NCBI GenBank assembly: GCA_905067535.1
Contig: CAJHIR010000011.1
Location: 1-18,668, forward strand
Direction of reading: 5' to 3'
Length of the DNA stretch: 18,668 nt
From: Candidatus Argoarchaeum ethanivorans
Lineage (GTDB): Archaea; Halobacteriota; Methanosarcinia; Methanosarcinales; EX4572-44
Shown: piece by piece, positions 1 through 6,440 of the stretch
How positions within the stretch are numbered: position 1 is the stretch's first letter
Layout of the letters: the number at the start of each line of letters is the position of its first letter
Notes under the pieces: generated by a model
Databases searched by the model: none
What the model was told of the DNA's origin: nothing
What the model saw: the letters and a program-made list of their open reading frames with translations, nothing else
Position numbers and translations under genes: made by a program

Positions 1-194
1 TTCGTTGTGCAGTACTTTACAATCAAGAACTACCTGTTATCTCTGCTTACCTCGTGATAAGATTTTCTACTCACGTTGTATGCAGTGCCCAGTGCCACGA
101 CAAATTAATTTAATTATTATACCCTGCAGCGGAGCTCGCGGTCGGGACAAGCCAAAAAGCAAGCTTTTTTTAAGCGTGGATATATAAGACATTA
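1..194. other. Non-coding, repeat-bearing left edge upstream of the tnpA relic
   Basis: No convincing gene. The first 12 bases (TTCGTTGTGCAG) look like the right half of the hairpin repeat seen at 6335-6355. Bases 74-86 (CGTTGTATGCAGT) match a motif that recurs at 1283-1295 and 11288-11300. A perfect inverted repeat AAAAAGC..GCTTTTT lies at 154-169, just before the tnpA start; subterminal hairpins in this position are usual in IS200-type elements, so it may be the left end of that element. The element boundary cannot be fixed from sequence alone. Confidence 0.35.
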
Positions 195-516
195 ATGGTC
201 AAGTTGAAACATGCGAGCCATCGCGTTTATAAAATACGATACCATATGGTGCTTTGCATAAAATATAGAGAGAAATTATTATATGGCACTGATAGAATTG
301 AATTTTTTTAAAGAAATATGCACTGAAATTGGGAAGAGATATTGGTTTGAATTTGATGCATTGGGCACAGATGAGGATCATGTGCACGTTTTTGTTGGTG
401 CAGCACCGAGATACACACCATCCAGGGTTATGCAGATTATTAAAAGTATAACAGCTAAAACTATTTTTAAGAAACTGCACAACTTCATTATGCCGAAAAT
501 AACAGGGAACTCTTGA
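195..516 (+). pseudogene. tnpA: IS200/IS605-family TnpA transposase relic, frameshifted and truncated
   Basis: Reading from ATG at 195 gives MVKLKHASHRVYKIRYHM.. and ..CIKYREKLLYGTDRIEFF, then a stop immediately after a run of seven T (303-309). Removing one T continues directly into KEICTEIGKRYWFEFDALG. The continuation carries the HUH pair (GTDEDHVHVFVGAAP) and the segment TPSRVMQIIKSITAKTIFK typical of Y1 HUH transposases of IS200. After KTIFKK the homology stops; the last residues and the stop at 514-516 are supplied by the dispersed repeat beginning at 475. The C-terminal part with the catalytic tyrosine is therefore missing. A single-base slip plus a truncation makes this a dead copy. 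Known for the family: TnpA moves single-stranded DNA between hairpin ends. The frameshift and truncation are read directly. Confidence 0.85.
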
Positions 517-546
517 TTGCGCAGCAGTCGAGTGCAGAAATTATGT
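475..546. repeat. Dispersed repeat copy 1 (partner at 6335-6416)
   Basis: Begins CTGCACAACTTCATTATG and continues GAAAATAAC, differing at about four of the first 29 positions from the copy at 6335. Both copies then carry a GA-ACTCTTGATTG / ACCTTAGATTCTCG stretch and a TCGAGTGC motif and end near ATTATG. It overlaps the 3' end of the tnpA relic and provides its stop codon. Alignment was by eye. Confidence 0.6.
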
Positions 547-600
547 ATCGAATTTCAATAGCAAAAGAATGAAGGGGCGTTTATACTTTCCTATAAGTTA
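547..600. repeat. Second dispersed repeat, copy 1 (partner at 5861-5914)
   Basis: ATCGAATTTCAATAGCAA-AGAA..GCGTTTATA.TTTCCTATA.GTT is shared, with scattered substitutions, with 5861-5914. Both copies are intergenic on the plus strand; the second lies just ahead of purE. The conserved GCGTTTATA block resembles an archaeal TATA region. The repeat is therefore either a mobile remnant carrying a promoter or a conserved regulatory block. Confidence 0.55.
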
Positions 601-635
601 AAAAATCGTTCGAGTGTTAAATTAGGCGCAAATAA

Positions 636-1124
636 TTAAAAATTTCCCTCCAATTTGTCAAGTTCAATTTTGTATTTATTTTTTCTTGCCATAACATCTT
701 TATTAAAATCTTCTATTAATATATCATAGTTTTCTCTTATATCTATCACATAACTTATCCCAACTGAATCATCCCATGTCATATTCCATAATTTACTATA
801 ATTTTGAATTATATCTTGGTCTATCAAATGACCGTAATTCTCACTAACTTTAGATAATTTTCCAGCAAATTCCCTATATGCTCTTGCAATCGACTCATCA
901 TCTGGAACGCTGCATACACTATCAAGATTGCCAACATTCAAACCAGTTTTTGCTTCAGCTAAAGGGCTATATACTTTTTCTAATTTTCTCTCTAATGCAG
1001 CTATTTTGATGGATTTTCTTTGCTCTTTCAAAATATTATGTGTTAAAATTACATAAACAAATGTTATAATTGATAATATTACTGTAGACCATGCCGTTAT
1101 ATCAGTAGAGTTCATAATTACCAT
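636..1124 (-). CDS. Small membrane-anchored protein of unknown function
   Basis: A 162-residue protein that I do not recognise. Residues about 9-28 (AWSTVILSIITFVYVILTH) form one hydrophobic helix near the N-terminus. It is followed by a basic segment (LKEQRKSIKIAALERKLEK) and a soluble, mostly helical domain ending in a charged tail. This suggests a signal-anchor protein with its C-terminal domain in the cytoplasm. The start could be the first ATG or the ATG three codons later; no clear Shine-Dalgarno is present. It is AT-rich compared with the mevalonate operon and stands alone between repeats and the tnpA relic, so it is probably accessory cargo. Its leader closely resembles that of the large helicase gene at 11968. 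Topology is inferred from hydrophobicity only. Confidence 0.7.
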   Translation of the reverse strand: MVIMNSTDITAWSTVILSIITFVYVILTHNILKEQRKSIKIAALERKLEKVYSPLAEAKTGLNVGNLDSVCSVPDDESIARAYREFAGKLSKVSENYGHLIDQDIIQNYSKLWNMTWDDSVGISYVIDIRENYDILIEDFNKDVMARKNKYKIELDKLEGNF

Positions 1125-1506
1125 TCAAGTATTTTTTATAGTACAATCGCATATTTAAAATAATTGCCATTTTCGTAGTTGTTTACACCTCTTACTCTAT
1201 CGAGTATTTTCAAGAATGATGTAAAATTACCAAACTGTAAGATTATTTTTTCCCCTTATATTCACCGGTTATTTTCTGCTTACGTTGTGTGCAGTTTCTT
1301 GACGTATGGGGAAATATAAACACATCTGTTTATCCTGTTGTGATAAAACAGAGATTGAACATGGAAATGCTTAGATTGATGAAATCTGCGTCAATTCATG
1401 TCCTAAAAATTCCTAAAAAATGATATAGTTCAGGTAAATCATTATTTGTGAGTTATCTTACCTGAACAAGTACTGAAAAATCAAATCGTCGCTACAGTTG
1501 TTCTTA
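1125..1506. other. Intergenic stretch without a gene
   Basis: Holds the upstream region of the membrane-protein gene (TTTAAATA at 1153-1160 on its strand side), a CGTTGTGTGCAGT motif at 1283-1295, and the terminator-like hairpin downstream of rnj. A 22-codon ATG frame near 1306 contains a CLSCC motif but has no other support. No RNA gene was recognised. Confidence 0.6.
1405..1467 (-). terminator. Hairpin plus T-tracts after the mvk-ipk-fni-rnj operon
   Basis: On the minus strand, about 40 bases after the rnj stop, a perfect 10-bp inverted repeat occurs: GTTCAGGTAA with TTACCTGAAC (arms 1458-1467 and 1428-1437, 20-nt loop). It is followed by TTTTTT and TTTTT tracts (1405-1420). This fits an operon terminator; euryarchaeal termination relies mainly on the T-tracts, so the hairpin may instead shape the mRNA 3' end. 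Confidence 0.5.
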
Positions 1507-2847
1507 TCACTCCAGTGTTATCTCTTCACCATTTCGTATGATGTGCACGGTTTCCCCAAGTACGTATCCAGCGGTCTCTGCCATTTCTACGTAGTTGCTG
1601 TGCATATTGATGTTTCCATGGGCTGGTATCACGTGTTCTGGCTGCACCATTCGCAGAAGCTCCCAGTGATCTTCAGAGGATGCGTGTCCTGATGCGTGTA
1701 CATCTTTGTAGATGCGTGCACCGCGCATTTGAAGTTTCGTCTCGAGTGCATATCTATTGGCTTGTGTCATCGGGTTTGGTATAGTACTTGCTGAAAAGAC
1801 CAGCTTGTCACCTGCTTCAATGTTATACGGTGTTTCTTCATTTACCATACGGGTTAAAGTAGCACCAGGCTCCCCTTGATGTCCTGTCACAATCAGTAGA
1901 TATTTCTCTTTTCCTTCTCGCATGATTTGTTTCAGGGCACGATCTATTGTATTCCTGTTACCATATATTTTAACATTTCCTGGCAGATTGATATAGTTTA
2001 GTTCCTCTGCGGTTTTAACATATCGCTTCATCGAGCGACCAAGCAGCACAGGAATGCGATCCATCTTTTTTGCTGCCCCAAGTATTGCATTGATGCGAGC
2101 TATGTGGGATGAGAAAGTGGTAACGATTACCCCGGTTTCCGTTTCTTCAGTTCCGAGGAGTGCATCTAACAGCAGGTCTTTTGCTATTTTTTCTGAAGGC
2201 GTTTTTCCGATATTTCCTGAATTCGTGCTCTCAACGATCATGGCTATAACACCCTCTTCTCCAATTTCTTTCAAACGGGCAAAATCAGGAGGTTCGCCAA
2301 GAGTGGGAGTACGATCGAGTTTGAAATCATTGGCGTAAAGTATTATACCACTGGGTGTGTGAATCGCTATAAAAGATGCATCTATGATGCTGTGTTGAAC
2401 CCTGATAAACTCAATAGTAATATCTTTGGTTACTGTGTACGTGCCTCCCTGCGGTACGGAAATCACTTTATTTTTTACCTTGAATTTTTTCTCGCCCTCT
2501 ATTTCATGCTTGATAAGTTCTGCTGTGTATGGTGTAGCAAGGATTGGAGCATTATACCTGTGAGCAAGTTTTGGTATAGCTCCGATATGGTCAAGGTGCC
2601 CGTGTGTGCAGGCAATAGCGCATACATCACTACTAACCTCTTTTAGTATGGTGTCATCTGGTATAGCGCCCATTTTTATCAGGTCAAGAGAGTGTATCTG
2701 ATCGATTTCCACATCTTCATGTATCTGTACCATATCAAGACGAAGTCCCATGTCCAGAATTACTACACTGTTGTTGACTCGTACTGCGGTCATATTCCTA
2801 CCCATTTCATTGTAGCCTCCGACCGCGGTTATTCCAATATTATTCAT
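1507..2847 (-). CDS. rnj: Archaeal ribonuclease J (metallo-beta-lactamase/beta-CASP)
   Basis: A 446-residue beta-CASP nuclease. The metal-binding signature HGHLDH is at residues 82-87 (ACTHGHLDHIGAIP). Further family signatures are VTGHQGEPGA in the beta-CASP part, SASTIPNP, and near the C-terminus HASGHASSEDHWELL and VIPAHGN, which supply the remaining histidines. Length and composition match euryarchaeal RNase J, a 5'-3' exoribonuclease acting in RNA turnover in the cytoplasm. It is the last gene of the mevalonate operon, 23 bases after fni, with a strong Shine-Dalgarno (AAAGGAGAT) before its ATG. This linkage to isoprenoid genes is common in methanogens, where a prenyl synthase (idsA) often follows; here the operon ends in a terminator-like hairpin instead. 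Identification is firm; the enzymatic direction is family knowledge. Confidence 0.95.
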   Translation of the reverse strand: MNNIGITAVGGYNEMGRNMTAVRVNNSVVILDMGLRLDMVQIHEDVEIDQIHSLDLIKMGAIPDDTILKEVSSDVCAIACTHGHLDHIGAIPKLAHRYNAPILATPYTAELIKHEIEGEKKFKVKNKVISVPQGGTYTVTKDITIEFIRVQHSIIDASFIAIHTPSGIILYANDFKLDRTPTLGEPPDFARLKEIGEEGVIAMIVESTNSGNIGKTPSEKIAKDLLLDALLGTEETETGVIVTTFSSHIARINAILGAAKKMDRIPVLLGRSMKRYVKTAEELNYINLPGNVKIYGNRNTIDRALKQIMREGKEKYLLIVTGHQGEPGATLTRMVNEETPYNIEAGDKLVFSASTIPNPMTQANRYALETKLQMRGARIYKDVHASGHASSEDHWELLRMVQPEHVIPAHGNINMHSNYVEMAETAGYVLGETVHIIRNGEEITLE

Positions 2848-2870
2848 TATATTATCTCCTTTTATTTTTA

Positions 2871-3950
2871 TTATTTTATATCAAAATCTCTTCCTTCAAG
2901 CCATTGACGCGTATTACCAGTCACTACAACAGGGATGTTTTTAACAGATCTGATATCTGCACAACCGCATAGAAACATGGCTACTTTTAATTCTTCAATA
3001 ACCTGAACTAATATTTCAATAACATGATTTTTGCTTTTCATTGCTGGTTTTAATAACGGCAGTGCAATGCCGCAAAGATTAGCACCAAGACTTAGTGATT
3101 TTAGCACATCCATACCATTTCGCACTCCGCCTGTTGCAATTACAGGTACCCGGCCCCTGCATTCAATAATGCTTGCAGCAGTTGGCATTCCCCAGTTCCA
3201 GAAAACATTTCCAAGATGCTCAGACATTACGTTGCCCCTATCCTTTGCACGGTATGCCTCAACACCAGCCCAGCTGGTTCCACCCATACCACCGACATCG
3301 ATTGCTGAAACACCGGCATCCACCAGTGTATTGGCGGTTTCATAAGAAATGCCAGCCCCGGTTTCTTTTACAATTACAGGAATGGAAAGCTCGCTGCATA
3401 CTTTATGTATAGCAGTAAGACAACCTGTTGCATCAGTATCACCTTCTGGCTGTATAGCTTCCTGTAAAAAGTTCAGGTGAATGGAAAGGGCATCAGCATC
3501 GATCATGTCAACAACCTTCTGTGCCATTCTCACGCCGTATTTCGTTAACTGAACTGCCCCGATATTCGCCTGAACAAAGACATCAGGTGCCGCATCTCTT
3601 ACGATTTTGAAAGAGCTTTCCTGTTTCTGGTCCTCGATAGCTGCTCTCTGGCTTCCAACACCAATGCCAACACCAAGCTCGGCTGCTGCAAGTGCGAGTC
3701 TGTGGTTGATTTCAAAGGTGTCGGGATGCCCTCCGGTCATTGAAGCAATCATAATCGGGGCACTGAATCTTCGATTGAAAAATCTGGTGGATGTGTCGAT
3801 ATCTTTTTTGTTTATTTCAGGAAGAGCATTGTGTACAAGATGAACATCTCCAAAACCGGGTAAACCGGATGTTACATTCTTCTTGGCTTCTACATCCTCT
3901 TCTGCACACAATTTCAAATGTTCTATTTTTCGGATGGAAGTGCTCATCAT
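2871..3950 (-). CDS. fni: Type 2 isopentenyl-diphosphate delta-isomerase (FMN-dependent)
   Basis: A 359-residue TIM-barrel flavoprotein converting isopentenyl diphosphate to dimethylallyl diphosphate, the step that primes archaeal lipid synthesis. Visible family motifs, in order: RKIEHLKLC at the N-terminus, IASMTGGH, GVGIGVGSQRAAIED, QANIGAVQL, HLNFLQEAIQPEGD, VIVKETGAGIS, DVGGMGGTSWAGVEA and ATGGVRNGMDVLKSL. The HLNFLQE and QPEGD motifs include the conserved Gln/Glu around the active site. The start ATG overlaps the ipk stop (ATGA); the next codon is also ATG, so the start could shift by one residue. The preceding TGGAG can serve as ribosome-binding site. Third gene of the operon; translational coupling to ipk is likely. 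Confidence 0.95.
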   Translation of the reverse strand: MMSTSIRKIEHLKLCAEEDVEAKKNVTSGLPGFGDVHLVHNALPEINKKDIDTSTRFFNRRFSAPIMIASMTGGHPDTFEINHRLALAAAELGVGIGVGSQRAAIEDQKQESSFKIVRDAAPDVFVQANIGAVQLTKYGVRMAQKVVDMIDADALSIHLNFLQEAIQPEGDTDATGCLTAIHKVCSELSIPVIVKETGAGISYETANTLVDAGVSAIDVGGMGGTSWAGVEAYRAKDRGNVMSEHLGNVFWNWGMPTAASIIECRGRVPVIATGGVRNGMDVLKSLSLGANLCGIALPLLKPAMKSKNHVIEILVQVIEELKVAMFLCGCADIRSVKNIPVVVTGNTRQWLEGRDFDIK

Positions 3951-4708
3951 TTAGCTCCACTGATACGTGTTGCGCAAATGTCTTCACCTGACAGAAATTT
4001 AAAAACCATATTACTCAGGTCTGCATTAAATATCACTGACTCTATTCCAGATTCTGCAAGCTTCAATAGTTCTAATACCTTACCCCTCATACCGCCAGTT
4101 ACATCATCATCAGTGGAACCTCTTATGTAATCTGACACTTCCTTGAAATTGGATGGGGTTATGCAAGGAATCGTTCTTCCATTTTCATCGAGTACGCCGT
4201 CAACAGCAGTACCTGCACCAATTACTGCAACATCCAGTTTTTTTGCAAGGTATGTAAGGATTTGATCTCCGGAAATTACCGAGATGCCATTGGCCGTATC
4301 CATTACAACATCTCCATGAATTACTGGTGTAACTCCAAAATCAACCATTCTCTCTATAATTTCGACTCCCCACCGTTTAACAACACTTCTCTTTGCAAGC
4401 AGACAATCCAATGGATGAATACCTGTTGCTGCAAAACCTTCCTTCTGCAAAGCTTCCACGAAAACAGTATTTAGTTCTAAAACTGCTCGATGAGTTTTAA
4501 CCAGTCCCTCTGTGCCCGGATTTTGCTGTATGTGATATTTTTTTGCCTGTGGATGTCCAAATGAACCGGCACCGTGTACGACTACTATCGGTACAGAGGC
4601 TCTTGCAATCTCTCCTGCAATGCGTTTGATATTTTGCATGTTAAATGTGCACTCCCGCCTTTTGTCTGTCAGTACACTCCCACCAATCTTTAATAATACG
4701 GGCTTCAC
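3947..4708 (-). CDS. ipk: Isopentenyl phosphate kinase
   Basis: An amino-acid-kinase-fold enzyme phosphorylating isopentenyl phosphate to IPP in the archaeal mevalonate pathway. From the GTG start at 4708 the protein has 253 residues beginning VKPVLLKIGGSVLTDKR, with the nucleotide-binding KIGGS at 7-11 and the catalytic-type histidine in GAGSFGH (H52), diagnostic of IPK against other kinases of the fold. VISGDQILTYLA and DDDVTGGMRGKV match the C-terminal nucleotide site. The frame is open up to an ATG at 4765, but that would overlap mvk by about 60 bases and add a Cys-rich tail unlike the family. I chose GTG because it overlaps the mvk TGA as GTGA and has GGTG about 10 bases upstream. The stop overlaps the fni start. 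Confidence 0.93.
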   Translation of the reverse strand: MKPVLLKIGGSVLTDKRRECTFNMQNIKRIAGEIARASVPIVVVHGAGSFGHPQAKKYHIQQNPGTEGLVKTHRAVLELNTVFVEALQKEGFAATGIHPLDCLLAKRSVVKRWGVEIIERMVDFGVTPVIHGDVVMDTANGISVISGDQILTYLAKKLDVAVIGAGTAVDGVLDENGRTIPCITPSNFKEVSDYIRGSTDDDVTGGMRGKVLELLKLAESGIESVIFNADLSNMVFKFLSGEDICATRISGAK

Positions 4709-5598
4709 TCTTCCCTTACACCTTCCCTCGCAGGTTTTACAACCATCGCTTTTCCATAACAGCACTCAATACTTTTTATAACATCTTCTGGTTTATCCGT
4801 CAAGGCTACCATGCAGCCACCGCCACCAGCACCTGTAATCTTGGCTCCAAATGCGCCAGCATCTCGCGCTCTATATACAAGTTGTGAAAGTGAAGATGTG
4901 CCAACCCCAAGTGATTCAAGTAGTCCGTGATTAATATTCATCAGTCTGCCAACTCCCAAATAATCCTTCTTCTCAAGCAAAACAACTCCTATGTGTGCGA
5001 GGATTCCAATCGATTTAATAATGTGTTCAGCTACTTTGGGATAGGCATTCTTCAACTCTGCAACCTTTGCAACCATTGTTGAGGTTTTCCCTCGCATGTT
5101 TGTATCACCAACCACCATGCTGCATTCTAAATGCGGAAGAAATATGCGATCAGGCATCAGTGCCATTCCGCCCATGGTAGAGATAAATGTGTCAGTTTGA
5201 CTTGCCGCGCCCTGCACCGAAAGTTCAACACCGTATGCCATCGATGCAATCTGCAAAATATCAATATCAACACCGAATTCGATGGATAGTGCCTGGAGCA
5301 AAGCCACTGTAAGTGCAGCAGATGAACCAACACCAGCACCGGTTGGTATATCTGAGGTAATATGTATCGATACATCCGGTACAGGGTGCACACGTCTAAT
5401 CTGTTCCAACGCCTCTATTATATAGGGAGCGCTTTCAATTCTGGTTGGAACACCTCCGGAAATAACAGTTGTGGAACTTGCTGGTTCTACTGTAACCTGT
5501 GTTCGCAGTTCCACTGCACAGGCTATAGCAGGTTCGCCATACACCACGGCATGCTCACCAAACAAGTATATCTTTGCAGGAGCAGAACAGGTAGTCAT
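4705..5598 (-). CDS. mvk: Mevalonate kinase
   Basis: A 297-residue GHMP kinase that phosphorylates mevalonate to 5-phosphomevalonate. All three GHMP motifs are visible: KIYLFGEHAVVYGEPAIA at the N-terminus; the ATP-binding glycine/serine loop IPTGAGVGSSAALTVALL near residue 85; and ITGAGGGGCMVAL in the C-terminal domain. GEHAVVYG separates it from homoserine and galactokinases. First gene of the operon with ipk, fni and rnj. A TATA-like element (TATATAAA read on the minus strand) lies at about 5681-5688, and another (ACTATAAATG) nearer the start. No strong Shine-Dalgarno precedes the ATG. With IPK and the type 2 isomerase it marks the archaeal form of the pathway, in which phosphomevalonate reaches isopentenyl phosphate before IPP; the intermediate enzymes are not in this window. 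Confidence 0.95.
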   Translation of the reverse strand: MTTCSAPAKIYLFGEHAVVYGEPAIACAVELRTQVTVEPASSTTVISGGVPTRIESAPYIIEALEQIRRVHPVPDVSIHITSDIPTGAGVGSSAALTVALLQALSIEFGVDIDILQIASMAYGVELSVQGAASQTDTFISTMGGMALMPDRIFLPHLECSMVVGDTNMRGKTSTMVAKVAELKNAYPKVAEHIIKSIGILAHIGVVLLEKKDYLGVGRLMNINHGLLESLGVGTSSLSQLVYRARDAGAFGAKITGAGGGGCMVALTDKPEDVIKSIECCYGKAMVVKPAREGVREE

Positions 5599-5674
5599 TA
5601 TATTCCAGTAGTTCTAAGCAGCCTTAGGTATTCATAAACCCTTGCATTTATAGTGCCCGTAATTAAATCAAGGT

Positions 5675-5695
5675 AACATTTTTATATAGTCGTAC
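5675..5695. promoter_or_regulatory. TATA element between divergent mvk and a small ORF
   Basis: TTTTTATATAGT reads as a TATA box on both strands. On the plus strand it is about 26 bases before the GTG at 5711, consistent with leaderless transcription of that ORF; on the minus strand it lies about 85 bases ahead of mvk. Assigned by sequence and spacing only. Confidence 0.4.
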
Positions 5696-5710
5696 TCCTC
5701 ATTATACATA

Positions 5711-5830
5711 GTGGATACAGAAGAAATCCAAAGCATATACGAAACAATGCAGCAGCTGGAACCGATCAATATCATAAGAGATAAATTTCATGGGGGGTGG
5801 AACTATACGATCCTTCCGCACGACAATTGA
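5711..5830 (+). CDS. Short ORF of 39 codons, possible gene fragment
   Basis: GTG-started frame VDTEEIQSIYETMQQLEPIN followed by an Arg-Asp-Lys-Phe-His segment and GGWNYTILPHDN. The amino-acid composition looks protein-like, and a TATA element sits at the right distance for a leaderless mRNA. I do not recognise it with certainty; the HGGWNYTI stretch is reminiscent of transposase N-terminal pieces, so this may be the start of a gene cut off by the repeat at 5861. The alternative is a chance open frame. Confidence 0.3.
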   Translation: MDTEEIQSIYETMQQLEPINIIRDKFHGGWNYTILPHDN

Positions 5831-5860
5831 TTTGACACTTTTATTTAATTACAATCCCCC

Positions 5861-5914
5861 ATCGAATTTCAGTAGCAAGAGAACACGGTTGCGTTTATAA
5901 TTTCCTATACGTTC
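5861..5914. repeat. Second dispersed repeat, copy 2 (partner at 547-600)
   Basis: ATCGAATTTCAGTAGCAA, then GCGTTTATA and TTTCCTATACGTT, matching 547-600 apart from scattered substitutions. It lies 41 bases upstream of purE, so its TTTATAAT block may serve as the purE promoter. Confidence 0.55.
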
Positions 5915-5954
5915 AAGAAAAGATATTAACAAGCAAAAACACAAAAGGATATTT

Positions 5955-6362
5955 ATGATAGATGTAGCAATTATAATGGGTTCTGAATCGGACCGAAAAA
6001 TAGCAGATAAAGCCTGCAGAGTACTGGAAGATGCAGGTATCGCTTATGAGATAAAAGTGATTTCAGCACATCGAAATCCTGATAAACTTGACACTTATAT
6101 AAAACAGACAGAAGCAAAGATATTTATCGCAATAGCCGGGCTTTCGGCAGCACTTCCAGGTGTTATCGCATCTAAAACTGAAAAACCTGTTATCGGGGTT
6201 CCAGTAAATGGAAAACTTGGGGGGTTTGATGCCCTTCTTTCCATTGTCCAGATGCCGCCTGGTGTGCCTGTTGCGTGTGTGGGAATTGACAACAGCGTAA
6301 ACGCAGCAAAGCTTGCACAGCGAATACTTCGGCTCTGCACAACTTCGTTGTACAGAAAATAA
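5955..6362 (+). CDS. purE: N5-carboxyaminoimidazole ribonucleotide mutase (PurE)
   Basis: A 135-residue cytoplasmic enzyme of purine biosynthesis. Visible motifs are IMGSESD (7-13, phosphate-binding), the catalytic-type ISAHRNPD (36-43), [13 protein letters not shown] (61-73), [22 protein letters not shown] and VPVACVGID. In the bacterial enzymes I know, the third motif reads AHLPG; here the histidine is alanine (A66). The start is well placed, with AAAGGAT 5-8 bases upstream. The last ten residues (LCTTSLYRK region) and the stop are encoded by a dispersed hairpin repeat that is also found at 475, so the natural C-terminus may have been altered by its arrival. A TATA-like element lies in the upstream repeat. 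No purK is adjacent. Confidence 0.92.
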   Translation: MIDVAIIMGSESDRKIADKACRVLEDAGIAYEIKVISAHRNPDKLDTYIKQTEAKIFIAIAGLSAALPGVIASKTEKPVIGVPVNGKLGGFDALLSIVQMPPGVPVACVGIDNSVNAAKLAQRILRLCTTSLYRK

Positions 6363-6416
6363 CCGGTAACCTTAGATTCTCGAGTGCGTTAGCAATCGAG
6401 TGCGCAAGGCTATTAT
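6335..6416. repeat. Dispersed hairpin repeat copy 2, overlapping the end of purE
   Basis: Starts with the inverted repeat CTGCACAA..CTTCG..TTGTACAG (6335-6355, one mismatch). It continues GAAAATAACC and a pair of direct repeats CGAGTGCG separated by TTAGCAAT (about 6379-6402), ending GCTATTATG. It shares order and much sequence with 475-546. It contributes the purE stop codon and lies directly upstream of pelA. Confidence 0.6.
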
Positions 6417-6440
6417 GTCGTTGAATAGATATACTGTATT

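Noticed and set aside
5..187. 60-codon frame at the window start
   Set aside because: It covers repeat motifs and a hairpin, and no family is recognisable.
1306..1374. 22-codon frame with a CLSCC motif
   Set aside because: Too short, with no promoter spacing, ribosome-binding site or recognisable family.
4709..4765. N-terminal extension of isopentenyl phosphate kinase from ATG 4765
   Set aside because: It would overlap mvk by about 60 bases and add a Cys/Lys-rich tail not expected in the family; the GTG at 4708 gives the usual start and a GTGA overlap.
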